A stretch of 22,672 nt of DNA from Blastocatellia bacterium (GCA_003488005.1 DNND01000060.1:1-22672), one strand, 5' to 3'; positions 1-7,625 are shown, numbered from the stretch's first letter. Numbers and translations are program-made. The notes: generated by a model not told the origin, from the sequence alone.

Positions 1-35
1 CGTGGTGGTACTGACCTCATCGCACCGGCGTTCAT
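1..35 (-). CDS. possible 5' end of a gene downstream of cheW (cut by the window edge)
   Basis: An open minus-strand frame begins with ATG at 35-33, 23 nt after the cheW stop, and has a second in-frame ATG at 20-18. Only eleven complete codons are visible (MNAGAMRSVPP), so no family can be assigned. A gene following cheW closely on the same strand would fit a chemosensory operon, but this is inference. There is no clear ribosome binding site. Confidence 0.2.
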   Translation of the reverse strand, partial: MNAGAMRSVPP

Positions 36-58
36 CCCAGCGGCTGATGGTTCAGAAG

Positions 59-511
59 CTAGAAGCGGCGGCGGCGGCGCTCGCGGCCCTGAATAGCGGT
101 CGGGAAAAGTTCTTTCACGTTGAGAATTCTGATTTCATCGCCGTTGCGATTGATCACTCCGGCAATCAGCTTGCCGGAGGCGTCAGGCGCGTTTTCGGAA
201 CCGTAAGTGCCATTCGCAACCTCGATTGTTTTGCCTGGGGCATCTATCGCCAGTGCCAGTTGCTCGTCACCGTTCAACGCCAGAATGTGCAATGGACTGG
301 CGGCGCGTTGTTGTGATTCCAGCAATTGCGATAGATCCAACACAGTCAACATCCGGCCGTGGATATTGACAACGCCGAGGACTGAAGCGGGCGCATGCGG
401 CAGTGCTGCCGGTTCGCGCCATTCAGCGATAGTCATCACCTCGTCAGCGAATACGGCAAACTGAGCTGCGCCAAGACTGAATAGCTGTAACGTTCGCGGT
501 TGTTGCTCCAT
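59..511 (-). CDS. cheW: CheW-like chemotaxis coupling protein
   Basis: This 150-residue protein consists of one CheW domain, which normally bridges CheA kinases and methyl-accepting receptors in the cytoplasm. The sequence shows the family pattern: an N-terminal strand reading LQLFSLGAAQFAVFADEV, then the core segment VLGVVNIHGRMLTVLDLSQLL near residues 44-64, and a C-terminal INRNGDEIRILNVKELF. The length is normal for a stand-alone CheW. The protein ends in an arginine-rich tail (RERRRRRF) coded by a run of CGC codons. The ATG at 511-509 lies only 9 nt from a perfect TATAAT on the same strand, so the transcript may be leaderless or nearly so. The gene is divergent from the AhpD-like gene. 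A CheA kinase lies about 11 kb away in the window and could be its partner. The exact pathway is not known. Confidence 0.82.
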   Translation of the reverse strand: MEQQPRTLQLFSLGAAQFAVFADEVMTIAEWREPAALPHAPASVLGVVNIHGRMLTVLDLSQLLESQQRAASPLHILALNGDEQLALAIDAPGKTIEVANGTYGSENAPDASGKLIAGVINRNGDEIRILNVKELFPTAIQGRERRRRRF

Positions 512-520
512 CGCTCCAGC

Positions 521-526
521 ATTATA
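521..526 (-). promoter_or_regulatory. possible -10 box of cheW
   Basis: A perfect TATAAT on the minus strand ends 9 nt before the cheW ATG. No convincing -35 hexamer sits 16-18 nt upstream. If it is used, transcription would start at or very near the start codon. It could be a chance match. Confidence 0.3.
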
Positions 527-696
527 GCGTTAGGATTTGAAATGGCCCATTTCCCACCGAAACGCAGCACGGAAAACCTTCCGCTCGTGGCAGGCAACTT
601 AACCGCAGGATACAATGCCACGGAAGCTTCCCCATTAACTTCTTTACAGACTGCCCGTTAAAAGCGGAAGACGCGGGTAAAACGAGAGGTCTTTCG

Positions 697-1062
697 ATGG
701 ATGAATTCGATCGTTATCGATCCGACATGAATGAAAAGTTGCTCGGCAGCAACCACCTGGGCATCAAGCGATTTTTCGCGCTCGACACGCAGGCGTACGA
801 AGACGGCGCGCTGGACAAGCGAACTAAAGAACTTCTCGGCCTGGTCGCTTCAATAGTGTTGCGTTGCGACGATTGCATCACCTATCACATCAAACAATCC
901 GTCGCGGCGGGAGTAACGCGCCCGGAGTTTCTGGACACCTTCAATGTCGCGCTGGTAGTTGGCGGCTCGATTACCATTCCGCATTTGCGCCGCGCCATCG
1001 ATCGTCTGGACCAGGCTCTTGCCGGGACGACCGACGATTCGCAGCCGCATACGCATGAATAA
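697..1062 (+). CDS. carboxymuconolactone decarboxylase / AhpD-like family protein
   Basis: This is a 121-residue all-helical protein of the CMD/AhpD superfamily, whose members include alkylhydroperoxidase AhpD and gamma-carboxymuconolactone decarboxylase. The key motif is RCDDC followed by ITYHIKQSVAAGVT: Cys57, Cys60 and His64 form the CxxC-x3-H signature of the peroxidase-type members. The preceding Glu45 (KELLGLV) is also typical. The start is supported by a GAGAGG ribosome binding site about 6-8 nt upstream. The ligand set points to a thiol-based peroxidase or reductase rather than a decarboxylase, but the substrate cannot be read from the sequence. The next gene also carries a redox-active CxxC; the two are separated by a repeat element, so co-regulation is uncertain. 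Confidence 0.85.
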   Translation: MDEFDRYRSDMNEKLLGSNHLGIKRFFALDTQAYEDGALDKRTKELLGLVASIVLRCDDCITYHIKQSVAAGVTRPEFLDTFNVALVVGGSITIPHLRRAIDRLDQALAGTTDDSQPHTHE

Positions 1063-1065
1063 GTT

Positions 1066-1206
1066 TTGCCGCGGATTAACGCGGATTAGAAGGATCTGAA
1101 AAAGAGAAAGCAAAGAAGGCAAGTTTTTCTTATTCTTATCTGTGTAATTTCTGACCCGCATCTGTGTAATTTCTGATCCGTGCTTATCCGCGACAATCCG
1201 CGGCAA
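1066..1206. repeat. intergenic inverted-repeat element with 22-nt arms
   Basis: Arms at 1066-1087 and 1185-1206 are inverted copies matching at 19 of 22 positions, built from the words CGCGGATTAACGCGGATT and their complement. Inside, a 16-nt direct repeat (TCTGTGTAATTTCTGA) occurs at 1139-1154 and 1161-1176. The element starts 3 nt after the upstream stop codon and ends 8 nt before the next start codon, so it fills the whole gap. It has no coding capacity and looks like a REP- or MITE-like element. Confidence 0.75.
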
Positions 1207-1214
1207 AATAAATT

Positions 1215-3275
1215 TTGAAAACTAATTTTTACAGCAGGCGTTTGATTCCGGCGATGGCGGCGGTAATTGTCTCACTGTCGTTTTTTGCGAACACAAATGC
1301 CACGAAGGGGCAGGATATGTCGGCACAGGAAACGACGCGCGTGCGCGCGCCCGAAATTACCGGCGGTCGCGGTTGGCTGAATACCGACAAACCGCTTTCG
1401 CTCGCCGCGCTCAAAGGCAAGGTCGTGCTGCTGGACTTCTGGACGTACGGTTGCATCAACTGCATTCACATCATTCCTGATCTCAAACAGCTCGAACATA
1501 AATACGCGAACCAGCTTGTCGTTATTGGTGTTCACTCGGCAAAGTTTGAAAATGAAAAGGACACCGAGAACATTCGCAGAATTATTTTGCGTTACGAGAT
1601 AGAGCATCCGGTTTACAACGACGCCGAATTCAAGGTTTGGCAAAACTACGCCGTGCGCGCCTGGCCGACGCAATATTTGATCGACCCGGCGGGTTACATT
1701 ATTGGAAAGGTTGAAGGTGAAGGCAACGCCGCGATTCTGGATCAAACAATTGCCAAGACGGTTGCCGAGTTTCGCAAGCGCGGCGAGTTGAATGAAGAGC
1801 CGTTAAAGTTGACACTCGAGCGCGCGAAGGTTGGCGACTTGCCGCTTGCCTTTCCGGGAAAGATTCTCGCCGACGCCAAAAGCGATCGTCTGTTCATTGC
1901 CGACTCAAATCACAATCGCATCGTCATCACAAAACTCGACGGCACTTTGCTGGAAACCATAGGCACCGGTGAGCGCGGCTCGGCGAACGGCGCTTTCGAC
2001 AAAGCCACGTTTTACCGGCCGCAGGGTATGGCGCTTGAGGGCGACAATCTTTACGTGGCCGACACCGAGAATCACTTAATCAGATCGATAAATCTAAAAA
2101 CGAAGACGGTTCAAACCGCGGCTGGAACCGGCCGGCAATCGCGTGATTACTTCTTGAAAGGACCGGCGCGGACCGTCAGTCTTAGTTCGCCCTGGGACTT
2201 GCAACTGCTCGGCCGCCAACTTTTCATCACCATGGCCGGCATGCATCAGATTTGGAAACTGGATCTCGACAAGAACGAGGTTTCAACCTTTGCGGGCTCA
2301 GGCCGTGAAGCACGGCTGGATGGACCACTCGCCGACGCCGGGTTTGCGCAACCGTCAGGCATTACGACTGATGGCAAGCGACTCTACATTGCCGACAGTG
2401 AATCAAACATTATTCGCGCGATCGATCCCGCGGCCGGCACCGTTGAGACTCTGGTCGGTGGCGACTTGTTTGAGTTTGGGGATGTAGATGGCAGCGGCGA
2501 TGAGGTCCGCTTGCAACATCCGCTGGGCGTATTTGCCTACCGGAACAAAGTGCTCATCGCCGATACTTACAATCACAAAATCAAGGAACTCGATCCACAA
2601 GCGCGCACTGTTAAGAGTTTTCTTGGGACTGGTAAGCCCGGACAAACGGATGGCTCAACCGCCGCCTTTTATGAACCCGGCGGCTTGAGCGTGGCGAACG
2701 GCAAGCTTTACATCGCCGACACAAACAATCAGGCCATCCGCGTCGTGGACTTGAAGACAAAACAGACGTCGACGTTGAACATCAAGGGTCTTCAACCACC
2801 GGCGGTGCTTGCGGCGAATGTGTCGAATGAGAGTGACGTGGCCCCGAACTCTGAAGAGACTAAATTGCCGACGCAAACTTTGCGCACCGCCAGCGATAGC
2901 GCGCTCTCGATTTCCGTCGAATTACCGCCCGGCTATCATCTCAATCCGGCGGCGCCGCAACGTTATCGAGTTTCAGTTGAAAGCGGAGATAAGCAACTGG
3001 GGCTGCTGTCGGAATCACAGCTCGGCGCAACTGGCCGGGAAAAGGTCATAAGCGTTACCGCGAAGTCGCTGACGCTGCCTTTGCGCATTCCGTTTCGCAC
3101 TCATGAACCGGGTGCGGCTGCGTTGCGCGTTCAACTGACGCTCTTTTATTGTCGCGAAGACAACACCGGCGTCTGCCGCATCAAGACTTTGGTCTGGAGG
3201 GTTCCGATTGAAGTCGCAAACAATTCAAGTGGCGCGAACGAAATCAGACTGCAAGGCAAGCTGCTTGCCGAATGA
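1215..3275 (+). CDS. secreted thioredoxin-like / NHL-repeat protein (NHLRC2-like)
   Basis: This 686-residue protein appears to be exported. It has an N-terminal signal peptide (basic NFYSRRL, then hydrophobic AMAAVIVSLSFFA). A thioredoxin-like domain follows at about residues 45-190 with the redox motif WTYGCINC (Cys80, Cys83), close to the WTYCCINC form of animal NHLRC2. A beta-propeller of six NHL repeats follows (LFIADSNHNRI, LYVADTENHLI, LFITMAGMHQI, LYIADSESNII, VLIADTYNHKI, LYIADTNNQAI), and then a C-terminal beta-domain containing FYCREDNTGVCRIK that resembles DsbD-alpha-like modules. The likely role is thiol-disulfide exchange in the periplasm, with the propeller as a binding platform; the partner is unknown. 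The start is a TTG with no clear ribosome binding site. An in-frame ATG at 1254 would remove the basic part of the signal peptide, so the TTG is preferred. Confidence 0.85.
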   Translation: MKTNFYSRRLIPAMAAVIVSLSFFANTNATKGQDMSAQETTRVRAPEITGGRGWLNTDKPLSLAALKGKVVLLDFWTYGCINCIHIIPDLKQLEHKYANQLVVIGVHSAKFENEKDTENIRRIILRYEIEHPVYNDAEFKVWQNYAVRAWPTQYLIDPAGYIIGKVEGEGNAAILDQTIAKTVAEFRKRGELNEEPLKLTLERAKVGDLPLAFPGKILADAKSDRLFIADSNHNRIVITKLDGTLLETIGTGERGSANGAFDKATFYRPQGMALEGDNLYVADTENHLIRSINLKTKTVQTAAGTGRQSRDYFLKGPARTVSLSSPWDLQLLGRQLFITMAGMHQIWKLDLDKNEVSTFAGSGREARLDGPLADAGFAQPSGITTDGKRLYIADSESNIIRAIDPAAGTVETLVGGDLFEFGDVDGSGDEVRLQHPLGVFAYRNKVLIADTYNHKIKELDPQARTVKSFLGTGKPGQTDGSTAAFYEPGGLSVANGKLYIADTNNQAIRVVDLKTKQTSTLNIKGLQPPAVLAANVSNESDVAPNSEETKLPTQTLRTASDSALSISVELPPGYHLNPAAPQRYRVSVESGDKQLGLLSESQLGATGREKVISVTAKSLTLPLRIPFRTHEPGAAALRVQLTLFYCREDNTGVCRIKTLVWRVPIEVANNSSGANEIRLQGKLLAE

Positions 3276-3301
3276 GGCTCATTGAACTCTTAGTCCAACG
3301 C

Positions 3302-3601
3302 TTAATCGTCGGCCAAGCGATGTCGCCAATAACCTGGTTCGCGGCTGCAATGCATTACTGCAACGATGAGTACGTAGTCCGACTCAATTGTATAAAGGAT
3401 TGCGTAAGGAAAGACGTGGGCGAGGCAGCGATGTATGTCTTCTTCAATTATTGTCCAGCGCCTGGGTGTTTGCGCCGCTTTTGAAATCGCTTGTTCAATG
3501 GCATTTACGAATCGAAAAGACAATGCCGGCCCGCGCTGAGAATACCAATTTGCAGCCTCCTGATAATCTTCAAGCGCCTCTGGATGGAATTTGTATCTCA
3601 T
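3302..3601 (-). CDS. RelE/ParE-family toxin
   Basis: This 99-residue protein matches the ParE/RelE toxin fold. It opens with RYKFHPEALEDYQEAANWYSQR, has a helical middle (FVNAIEQAISKAAQTPRRW) and ends with the beta-sheet core FPYAILYTIESDYVLIVAVMH followed by SREPGYWRHR, all typical of this family. ParE members poison DNA gyrase and RelE members cleave mRNA at the ribosome; the sequence alone does not separate these. The gene follows its antitoxin by 59 nt on the same strand, in the usual antitoxin-first order. It converges with the NHL-repeat gene with a 26-nt gap. It looks intact. Confidence 0.88.
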   Translation of the reverse strand: MRYKFHPEALEDYQEAANWYSQRGPALSFRFVNAIEQAISKAAQTPRRWTIIEEDIHRCLAHVFPYAILYTIESDYVLIVAVMHCSREPGYWRHRLADD

Positions 3602-3660
3602 GCTGGCGGGAGATTACCAGGAATTGAAGATTAAATATGAGGTCTGTGGCCGGCCGGAAA

Positions 3661-3891
3661 TTAACGGAGCGAGTCCCGCACCTTACGAAGGGCTTCCTCG
3701 CCGTCGATAGCCTCAACTTTGCCGGAGCGGACCTCATCGCGCCTGCGAATGGCTTCAGTAACCCAAAGGTGGTCAATCGCACCCAATTCGTCGGCGTCGA
3801 GACTCTCCACTAGTCGATCTGCCAGCCTCGCTCTCGATTCGCTCGGTAAGGCCATTGCTTGTTCAGCTAGTTGTTCCCAATTCGTAGCCAT
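3661..3891 (-). CDS. addiction-module antitoxin (ParE/RelE partner)
   Basis: This 76-residue protein resembles the short putative addiction-module antitoxins (Unstab_antitox type). The pattern LAEQAMALPSESRARLADRLVESLD, followed by LWVTEAIRRRDEVRSGKVEAIDGEEALRKVRDSL, is characteristic. The first half probably mediates dimerisation and the second half wraps the toxin. The ATG at 3891 is chosen because the longer in-frame extension to 3963 is not family-like. No good ribosome binding site is visible. It precedes the ParE-like toxin and probably forms a two-gene operon with it, repressing its own promoter in the 3892-4020 region. That regulation is inferred from the family. Confidence 0.85.
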   Translation of the reverse strand: MATNWEQLAEQAMALPSESRARLADRLVESLDADELGAIDHLWVTEAIRRRDEVRSGKVEAIDGEEALRKVRDSLR

Positions 3892-4020
3892 GTATCGAAG
3901 AGTATCGCAACCAGCCGATGGCATCAAGGCAGTTTCCCTCTGTCTATAACCAGGCTTGGTCATCGCTTGCTCCTCCTGCCTGTCACGAGTACCATCATCC
4001 TTCCCCCAAATTCGATTTCA

Positions 4021-4026
4021 TAGGAG
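4021..4026 (+). promoter_or_regulatory. Shine-Dalgarno of the ferritin-like gene
   Basis: TAGGAG lies 8 nt before the GTG at 4035 and decides the start. A GTG at 4026 would overlap it, and the longer frame opening at 3918 has no such signal and an unrelated N-terminus. Confidence 0.7.
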
Positions 4027-4034
4027 TGAAAGCC

Positions 4035-4601
4035 GTGGCTGATCAATCAGGAGTACAGGCCGTGCCTAACAAGCCCTTTCTTACTGACATCAAGACTTTG
4101 CGCGAACGCGCGCGCAAACATATCGAACAAGGCGCGGTTACCGAGGGTTACACCGCGGACCGCGACACCGTCGTCAAAATATTGAACGAAGCGCTGGCGA
4201 CAGAAATCGTCTGTGTGCTGCGCTACAAGCGTCACTATTTCATGGCTTCGGGAATCAACGCTGAGAGTGTGGCTACCGAGTTTCTGCAACACGCGAATGA
4301 AGAGCAAGGACACGCGGATTTGATCGCACAGCGTATTGTGCAACTCGGTGGGGCGCCAAACTTCAATCCCGATGGCCTGACAACGCGAAGCCACGCCGAA
4401 TATGTGGAAGGCGAAACTTTGATCGACATGATCAAGGAAGACTTAGTCGCCGAGCGCATCGCCATCGACAGTTATCGCGAGATGATCAACTATGTGAACA
4501 CCGACGATCCGACCACGCGTCGCATGCTGGAAGGAATTCTGGCGATGGAAGAAGAGCATGCCGACGATTTGAATAATCTGCTGGAGAAGATTGGAACCTA
4601 G
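4035..4601 (+). CDS. bacterioferritin-like diiron protein
   Basis: This 188-residue four-helix protein is of the ferritin/bacterioferritin superfamily. The diiron ligands appear in order: Glu in LNEALATEIVCVLRYKRHY (helix 1), the ExxH in HANEEQGHADLIA (helix 2), Glu in EDLVAERIAIDSYREMI (helix 3) and the ExxH in LAMEEEHADDL (helix 4). Such proteins oxidise and store ferrous iron or protect against peroxide. The first 35 residues precede the bundle and are slightly long for bacterioferritin, so a ferritin-like or Dps-like variant is possible. Whether haem is bound cannot be judged. GTG is the start, supported by the Shine-Dalgarno at 4021-4026. The gene is divergent from the antitoxin and has no obvious operon partner. 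Confidence 0.85.
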   Translation: MADQSGVQAVPNKPFLTDIKTLRERARKHIEQGAVTEGYTADRDTVVKILNEALATEIVCVLRYKRHYFMASGINAESVATEFLQHANEEQGHADLIAQRIVQLGGAPNFNPDGLTTRSHAEYVEGETLIDMIKEDLVAERIAIDSYREMINYVNTDDPTTRRMLEGILAMEEEHADDLNNLLEKIGT

Positions 4602-4897
4602 TTTCCTTAATTCGCTTTACTCTAATTGCCAGACCAACGAATCGGCGGGACCACGCAGGACTTGCCGATTCTCTGTTTTCACAGTCTTAGTTTTTCGTGG
4701 CAGTGGGTCGCGAGCTGTGATATAGATCCCGCGCCTTTACCGTCAGTTACAAACGTTCAGGCGATCTTCAACGCCGAACGTTTTGATCCTGAAACCAACA
4801 GGCTCAGTTTCCAACATGTCCGGCGCTGCTGTCCGATGCTTCCCACGATGCAAGCAGGCGATGCAGCTTCGCTCATTCACCCCCGAAGGAGAATCTG
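4602..4897 (+). other. intergenic region before the nuclease gene
   Basis: This is 296 nt without a convincing gene. An open frame beginning with TTG at 4626 has no family resemblance, ends where the nuclease starts and is probably chance. The only clear signal is the AAGGAG ribosome binding site at 4886-4891 that serves the downstream gene. No strong promoter or terminator was recognised. Confidence 0.5.
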
Positions 4898-5800
4898 ATG
4901 AGAAATAAACGCAAGTTTGAGTTAGGCAAATTCCGAATCGCGGTGGGTCTGCTGGCCCTCATGCTTTGTGTGCCGTCGCTCTCGCTGGGTTGGGGCGCCG
5001 GCGGACACATGATGGTTGCGTCGATCGCCTATAAACGACTTAATCCCAGAGCCAGAACTCAGGCTATGGCCTTGCTGGTGCGTCCGATAAACCCTGCAGC
5101 CGTTTCTGCAAAGAGTACGGACTTCGTCAACGCGGCACATTGGGCGGACGACCTGCGGCCGTTTGCAGAGTTTGACGCCTTTAAGCCGCTTCATTTCATC
5201 GATATCCCTTTCGCTACCGACGGCACGGTTTTGCCAGCCGATCTGCCCGATCCCGACAACATCGTGAAGGCGCTGGAAGACAACGTAAACATACTCAAGA
5301 CCAGCACGGACAAGGATGCACAAGCTCAGGCGTTGCGCTTGATTATTCACTTCGTCGGCGATATTCATCAACCGCTTCACTGCTCGACGCGGGTAAGCGC
5401 CGCGAATCCGCAAGGCGATCGTGGCGGCAATCTGGTGGCTATCACAGTTGCGGGTAAACGAACCAACCTCCACAGCTATTGGGACGGCGGCATCGGAAAG
5501 TTTCCCAAGACCGGTGCAAACTTTGCGCCGCCTCCACTGAGCGAGATTCCCGCCGCAATAGCGCAGGCAAAATTCCGTAACCCCGCCACTGATCCCAGAC
5601 TGAAGTTGAACGACCCATTTAACTTTCAAGCGTGGGCCGATGAGAGTTTCGCCCTTGCTAAGAGCACTGCCTACGACGACATTAGTACTGGTGGGACGCC
5701 AACTGCGGCTTACAACCTTAAGGCGTTGAAAGTGGCACGACAGCGAGTGGCATGGGGAGGTTATCGACTCGCCGCGCTCTTGAACGCAATTTGGCCTTAA
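4898..5800 (+). CDS. secreted S1/P1-type nuclease
   Basis: This 300-residue exported nuclease belongs to the S1/P1 family, trinuclear-zinc enzymes that hydrolyse single-stranded nucleic acids and some phosphate monoesters. A signal peptide (RNKRKFELGKFR then VGLLALMLCVPSLSLG) should be cut just before Trp32, which would become the N-terminal metal ligand as in P1. All nine expected ligands are present with the family spacing: Trp32, His37, Asp84, His99, His151, Asp155, His161, His192 and Asp196 (motifs WGAGGH, HWADD, HFVGDIHQPLH, NLHSYWD). AAGGAG at 4886-4891 supports the ATG. The gene stands alone on the plus strand, and the likely role is scavenging of extracellular nucleic acid or phosphate. 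The enzyme looks complete and active. Confidence 0.92.
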   Translation: MRNKRKFELGKFRIAVGLLALMLCVPSLSLGWGAGGHMMVASIAYKRLNPRARTQAMALLVRPINPAAVSAKSTDFVNAAHWADDLRPFAEFDAFKPLHFIDIPFATDGTVLPADLPDPDNIVKALEDNVNILKTSTDKDAQAQALRLIIHFVGDIHQPLHCSTRVSAANPQGDRGGNLVAITVAGKRTNLHSYWDGGIGKFPKTGANFAPPPLSEIPAAIAQAKFRNPATDPRLKLNDPFNFQAWADESFALAKSTAYDDISTGGTPTAAYNLKALKVARQRVAWGGYRLAALLNAIWP

Positions 5801-5939
5801 CAATGATTGAGTTGCAAAGGAGAGTTTGGCGGAAGATCTGAAGCTTAGAAGCACCTCTTCAATCGCTCGTTATCAGCTTCTCATAACTTCAGTGTAGAAT
5901 CTGACAGGTCCACTTCCAAAGTTTTAAGAAAAATATTGG

Positions 5940-5970
5940 GCGTGATGCTTCTATCAAAAAAGCATCACGC
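5940..5970. other. perfect hairpin upstream of the rhomboid gene
   Basis: An 11-bp perfect stem (GCGTGATGCTT with AAGCATCACGC) encloses a 9-nt loop. It ends 20 nt before the rhomboid start. There is no T-run on the plus strand, so it is not a standard terminator for the nuclease. On the minus strand a weak T-rich stretch follows. It may be a leader structure or an operator. Confidence 0.5.
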
Positions 5971-5990
5971 TCGTTAGCGTAAAGACTCTT

Positions 5991-7316
5991 TTGCTCAAGA
6001 AAACAGACAACGGAAATGCAGGACGGCCCACGCTTTGTCGCAACTGCGGAGCAATTGTCGGCGCCGGACAGCAGCAGTGCGCGGTTTGCGGCGCTTCGGT
6101 AACTCAAGCGACAACGCGCAACCCGAGTGCGGCGCCTGACAACGAGACGCTGCGATTCGCCAGAGCAGTTCTCGATCGGCCTTACAAGTTCACGATCATC
6201 CTGCTGGTTGCGAATCTTTTTGTTTTCCTTTTGATGTGGCAATCAAGCGGGCTGACATCGCAGGCTTTGTGGGAGTTTCCCGAGCCGGTGCTGCTGGCTT
6301 ATGGCGCGAAACTAAATAGTCTTATCAACGAACAACAGCAATGGTGGCGCTTTGTGACGCCGATGTTTGTGCACGTCAACCTGCCCCACGTTCTCATCAA
6401 CATGTACAGCTTGTGGGTGGTTGGTCCATACGTGGAAAAACTCTACGGCTCGGCGAAGTTCATTGTGTTCTGGGTCTTGACGGGAATTGCGGGAGTGGTC
6501 GCCAGTTACCTGACTGTCCGCCCGGCGCTGGCCGTCGGCCCGGGACGTTTCTTATTCAAGAGTTCCGATGTTTTATCCGCGGGCGCGTCCGGCGCCTTGT
6601 TTGGTTTAGTAGGCGTGCTGTTTGTTTTTGGCATCAAGTTTCGTCGCGAGTTGCCCGAGGGTTTCAAGCGCGCCTTCGGCACGGGCATGCTTCCCATCAT
6701 CATGATCAATCTGTTCATCGGTTATTTGGGGCGGGGGTTCATCGACAACGCCGCGCATCTCGGCGGGCTGGCGTCGGGAGCGATTTTGGCCCTGGCAGTC
6801 GACTATCGCCGGCCTGGCGAGAAAGCGGTGGTTGCAACCGCTTGGCGCGTCTTGCAAGTCGCTGCGATTGCACTCGTCGCAGTTAGTTTTCTTAAAACCG
6901 TGCAGCATTTCCGGAATCCGTTGCCGCCATCGCTGGTCCAGGTAGAGACGCCTGTGGTTGATGAGCGAGCGACGAAGTACGTCTCTTTCGCCAAGGCAAT
7001 GAATGATGGCCAGGACGCTTTCTATCTGGCGTTAAAGGACCATAAGGTCGATTCTATCGATCCCGCCGTGAAGCAGTTAGAGACCGCGCCTTCGCTCGAT
7101 CCCAGGGCGGATGGAATAAAGGACAGCCTTAAAGCGCTGCTCACCAGAGCGAAAGCCGCCGCGGCAAGCGTTGCGAATGCCAGGGTAAAACAGGCAGAAC
7201 AAAGCTTGCTGGCAGATGATTTCAGCGATTGGAGCAAGCAGTACAATGAGTGGCTCAAGACTACGGGCCGGAGTTATGGAATCATTGAGGTGATGGAGCC
7301 GCCGTCGCCACAGTAG
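5991..7316 (+). CDS. rhomboid-family intramembrane serine protease with N-terminal zinc ribbon
   Basis: This 441-residue membrane protein begins with a zinc ribbon (LCRNCG then QCAVCG; Cys16, Cys19, Cys30, Cys33). The rhomboid core spans about residues 65-275. The catalytic serine is Ser200 in GASGALFG and the catalytic histidine is His256 in NAAHLGGLASG. Asn137 in HVLINMYSLW is in the oxyanion position, and the first-helix motif WWRFVTPMFVH is present. After another TM segment near residue 285 there is a soluble tail of about 140 residues, rich in helices and of unknown role. Rhomboids cleave substrates within the membrane; the substrate here is unknown. The start is a TTG, as no in-frame ATG precedes the zinc ribbon and a stop codon lies at 5943. 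It probably forms a single-gene unit. Confidence 0.9.
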   Translation: MLKKTDNGNAGRPTLCRNCGAIVGAGQQQCAVCGASVTQATTRNPSAAPDNETLRFARAVLDRPYKFTIILLVANLFVFLLMWQSSGLTSQALWEFPEPVLLAYGAKLNSLINEQQQWWRFVTPMFVHVNLPHVLINMYSLWVVGPYVEKLYGSAKFIVFWVLTGIAGVVASYLTVRPALAVGPGRFLFKSSDVLSAGASGALFGLVGVLFVFGIKFRRELPEGFKRAFGTGMLPIIMINLFIGYLGRGFIDNAAHLGGLASGAILALAVDYRRPGEKAVVATAWRVLQVAAIALVAVSFLKTVQHFRNPLPPSLVQVETPVVDERATKYVSFAKAMNDGQDAFYLALKDHKVDSIDPAVKQLETAPSLDPRADGIKDSLKALLTRAKAAAASVANARVKQAEQSLLADDFSDWSKQYNEWLKTTGRSYGIIEVMEPPSPQ

Positions 7317-7323
7317 GAAGTGG

Positions 7324-7341
7324 CACAGACTTTAGTCTGTG
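7324..7341. repeat. short palindromic element
   Basis: CACAGACT, a 2-nt spacer and AGTCTGTG form a perfect palindrome a few bases after the rhomboid stop codon. There is no T-tract after it, so it reads as a short dispersed element rather than a terminator. Confidence 0.45.
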
Positions 7342-7407
7342 GCTGCTAAGAAATCAGAGAGTGAAGGAACGTCTGATTAACTGAAATAGGATCAGTATTA
7401 GTCTTCC

Positions 7408-7593
7408 GACGCGTAGCGTCAGCACGAATTTAGCCCGACCTTTCAAGGCCGGGAAAAGCCCAGGTAAGGGTTTGCGTCGCGTAGCGACGCTTGAAACCAT
7501 AGGATACGCAATCGTCGCTACGCGACGAGACCAGGGAGCCTGATCCCCCCGGCCTTGAAAGGCCGGGCTAAAGTCGTAACGACGCTACGCGTC
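7408..7593. repeat. nested inverted-repeat element of 186 bp
   Basis: Outer arms at 7408-7453 and 7548-7593 are inverted copies matching at 41 of 46 positions; each contains GCCCGRCCTTTCAAGGCCGGG-like words and GACGCGTAGCGTC. A second pair, GTCGCGTAGCGACG at 7476-7489 and its complement at 7513-7526, is nested inside. The whole can fold into one long branched stem. There is no coding frame of note. The structure is typical of REP/BIME-like or MITE-like elements, and the lack of a transposase implies mobilisation in trans, if it moves at all. Confidence 0.8.
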
Positions 7594-7625
7594 AAAGACT
7601 TGATCAGAGTCGATTCGAAAGAGAT

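Noticed and set aside
3918..4034. longer N-terminus for the ferritin-like protein
   Set aside because: The 39 extra residues are unlike the family and the TAGGAG at 4021-4026 supports the GTG at 4035.
4626..4898. 90-residue frame before the nuclease
   Set aside because: It has a TTG start, no ribosome binding site and no family resemblance; treated as intergenic.
4922..5854. 310-residue minus-strand open frame
   Set aside because: It lies opposite the S1/P1 nuclease, which has every metal ligand and a ribosome binding site; the minus frame shows no family pattern.
6341..6886. 181-residue plus-strand open frame
   Set aside because: It overlaps the rhomboid catalytic core in another frame and has no domain.
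7408..7593. Insertion sequence
   Set aside because: There are inverted arms but no transposase frame and no clear target duplication; called a non-autonomous repeat.
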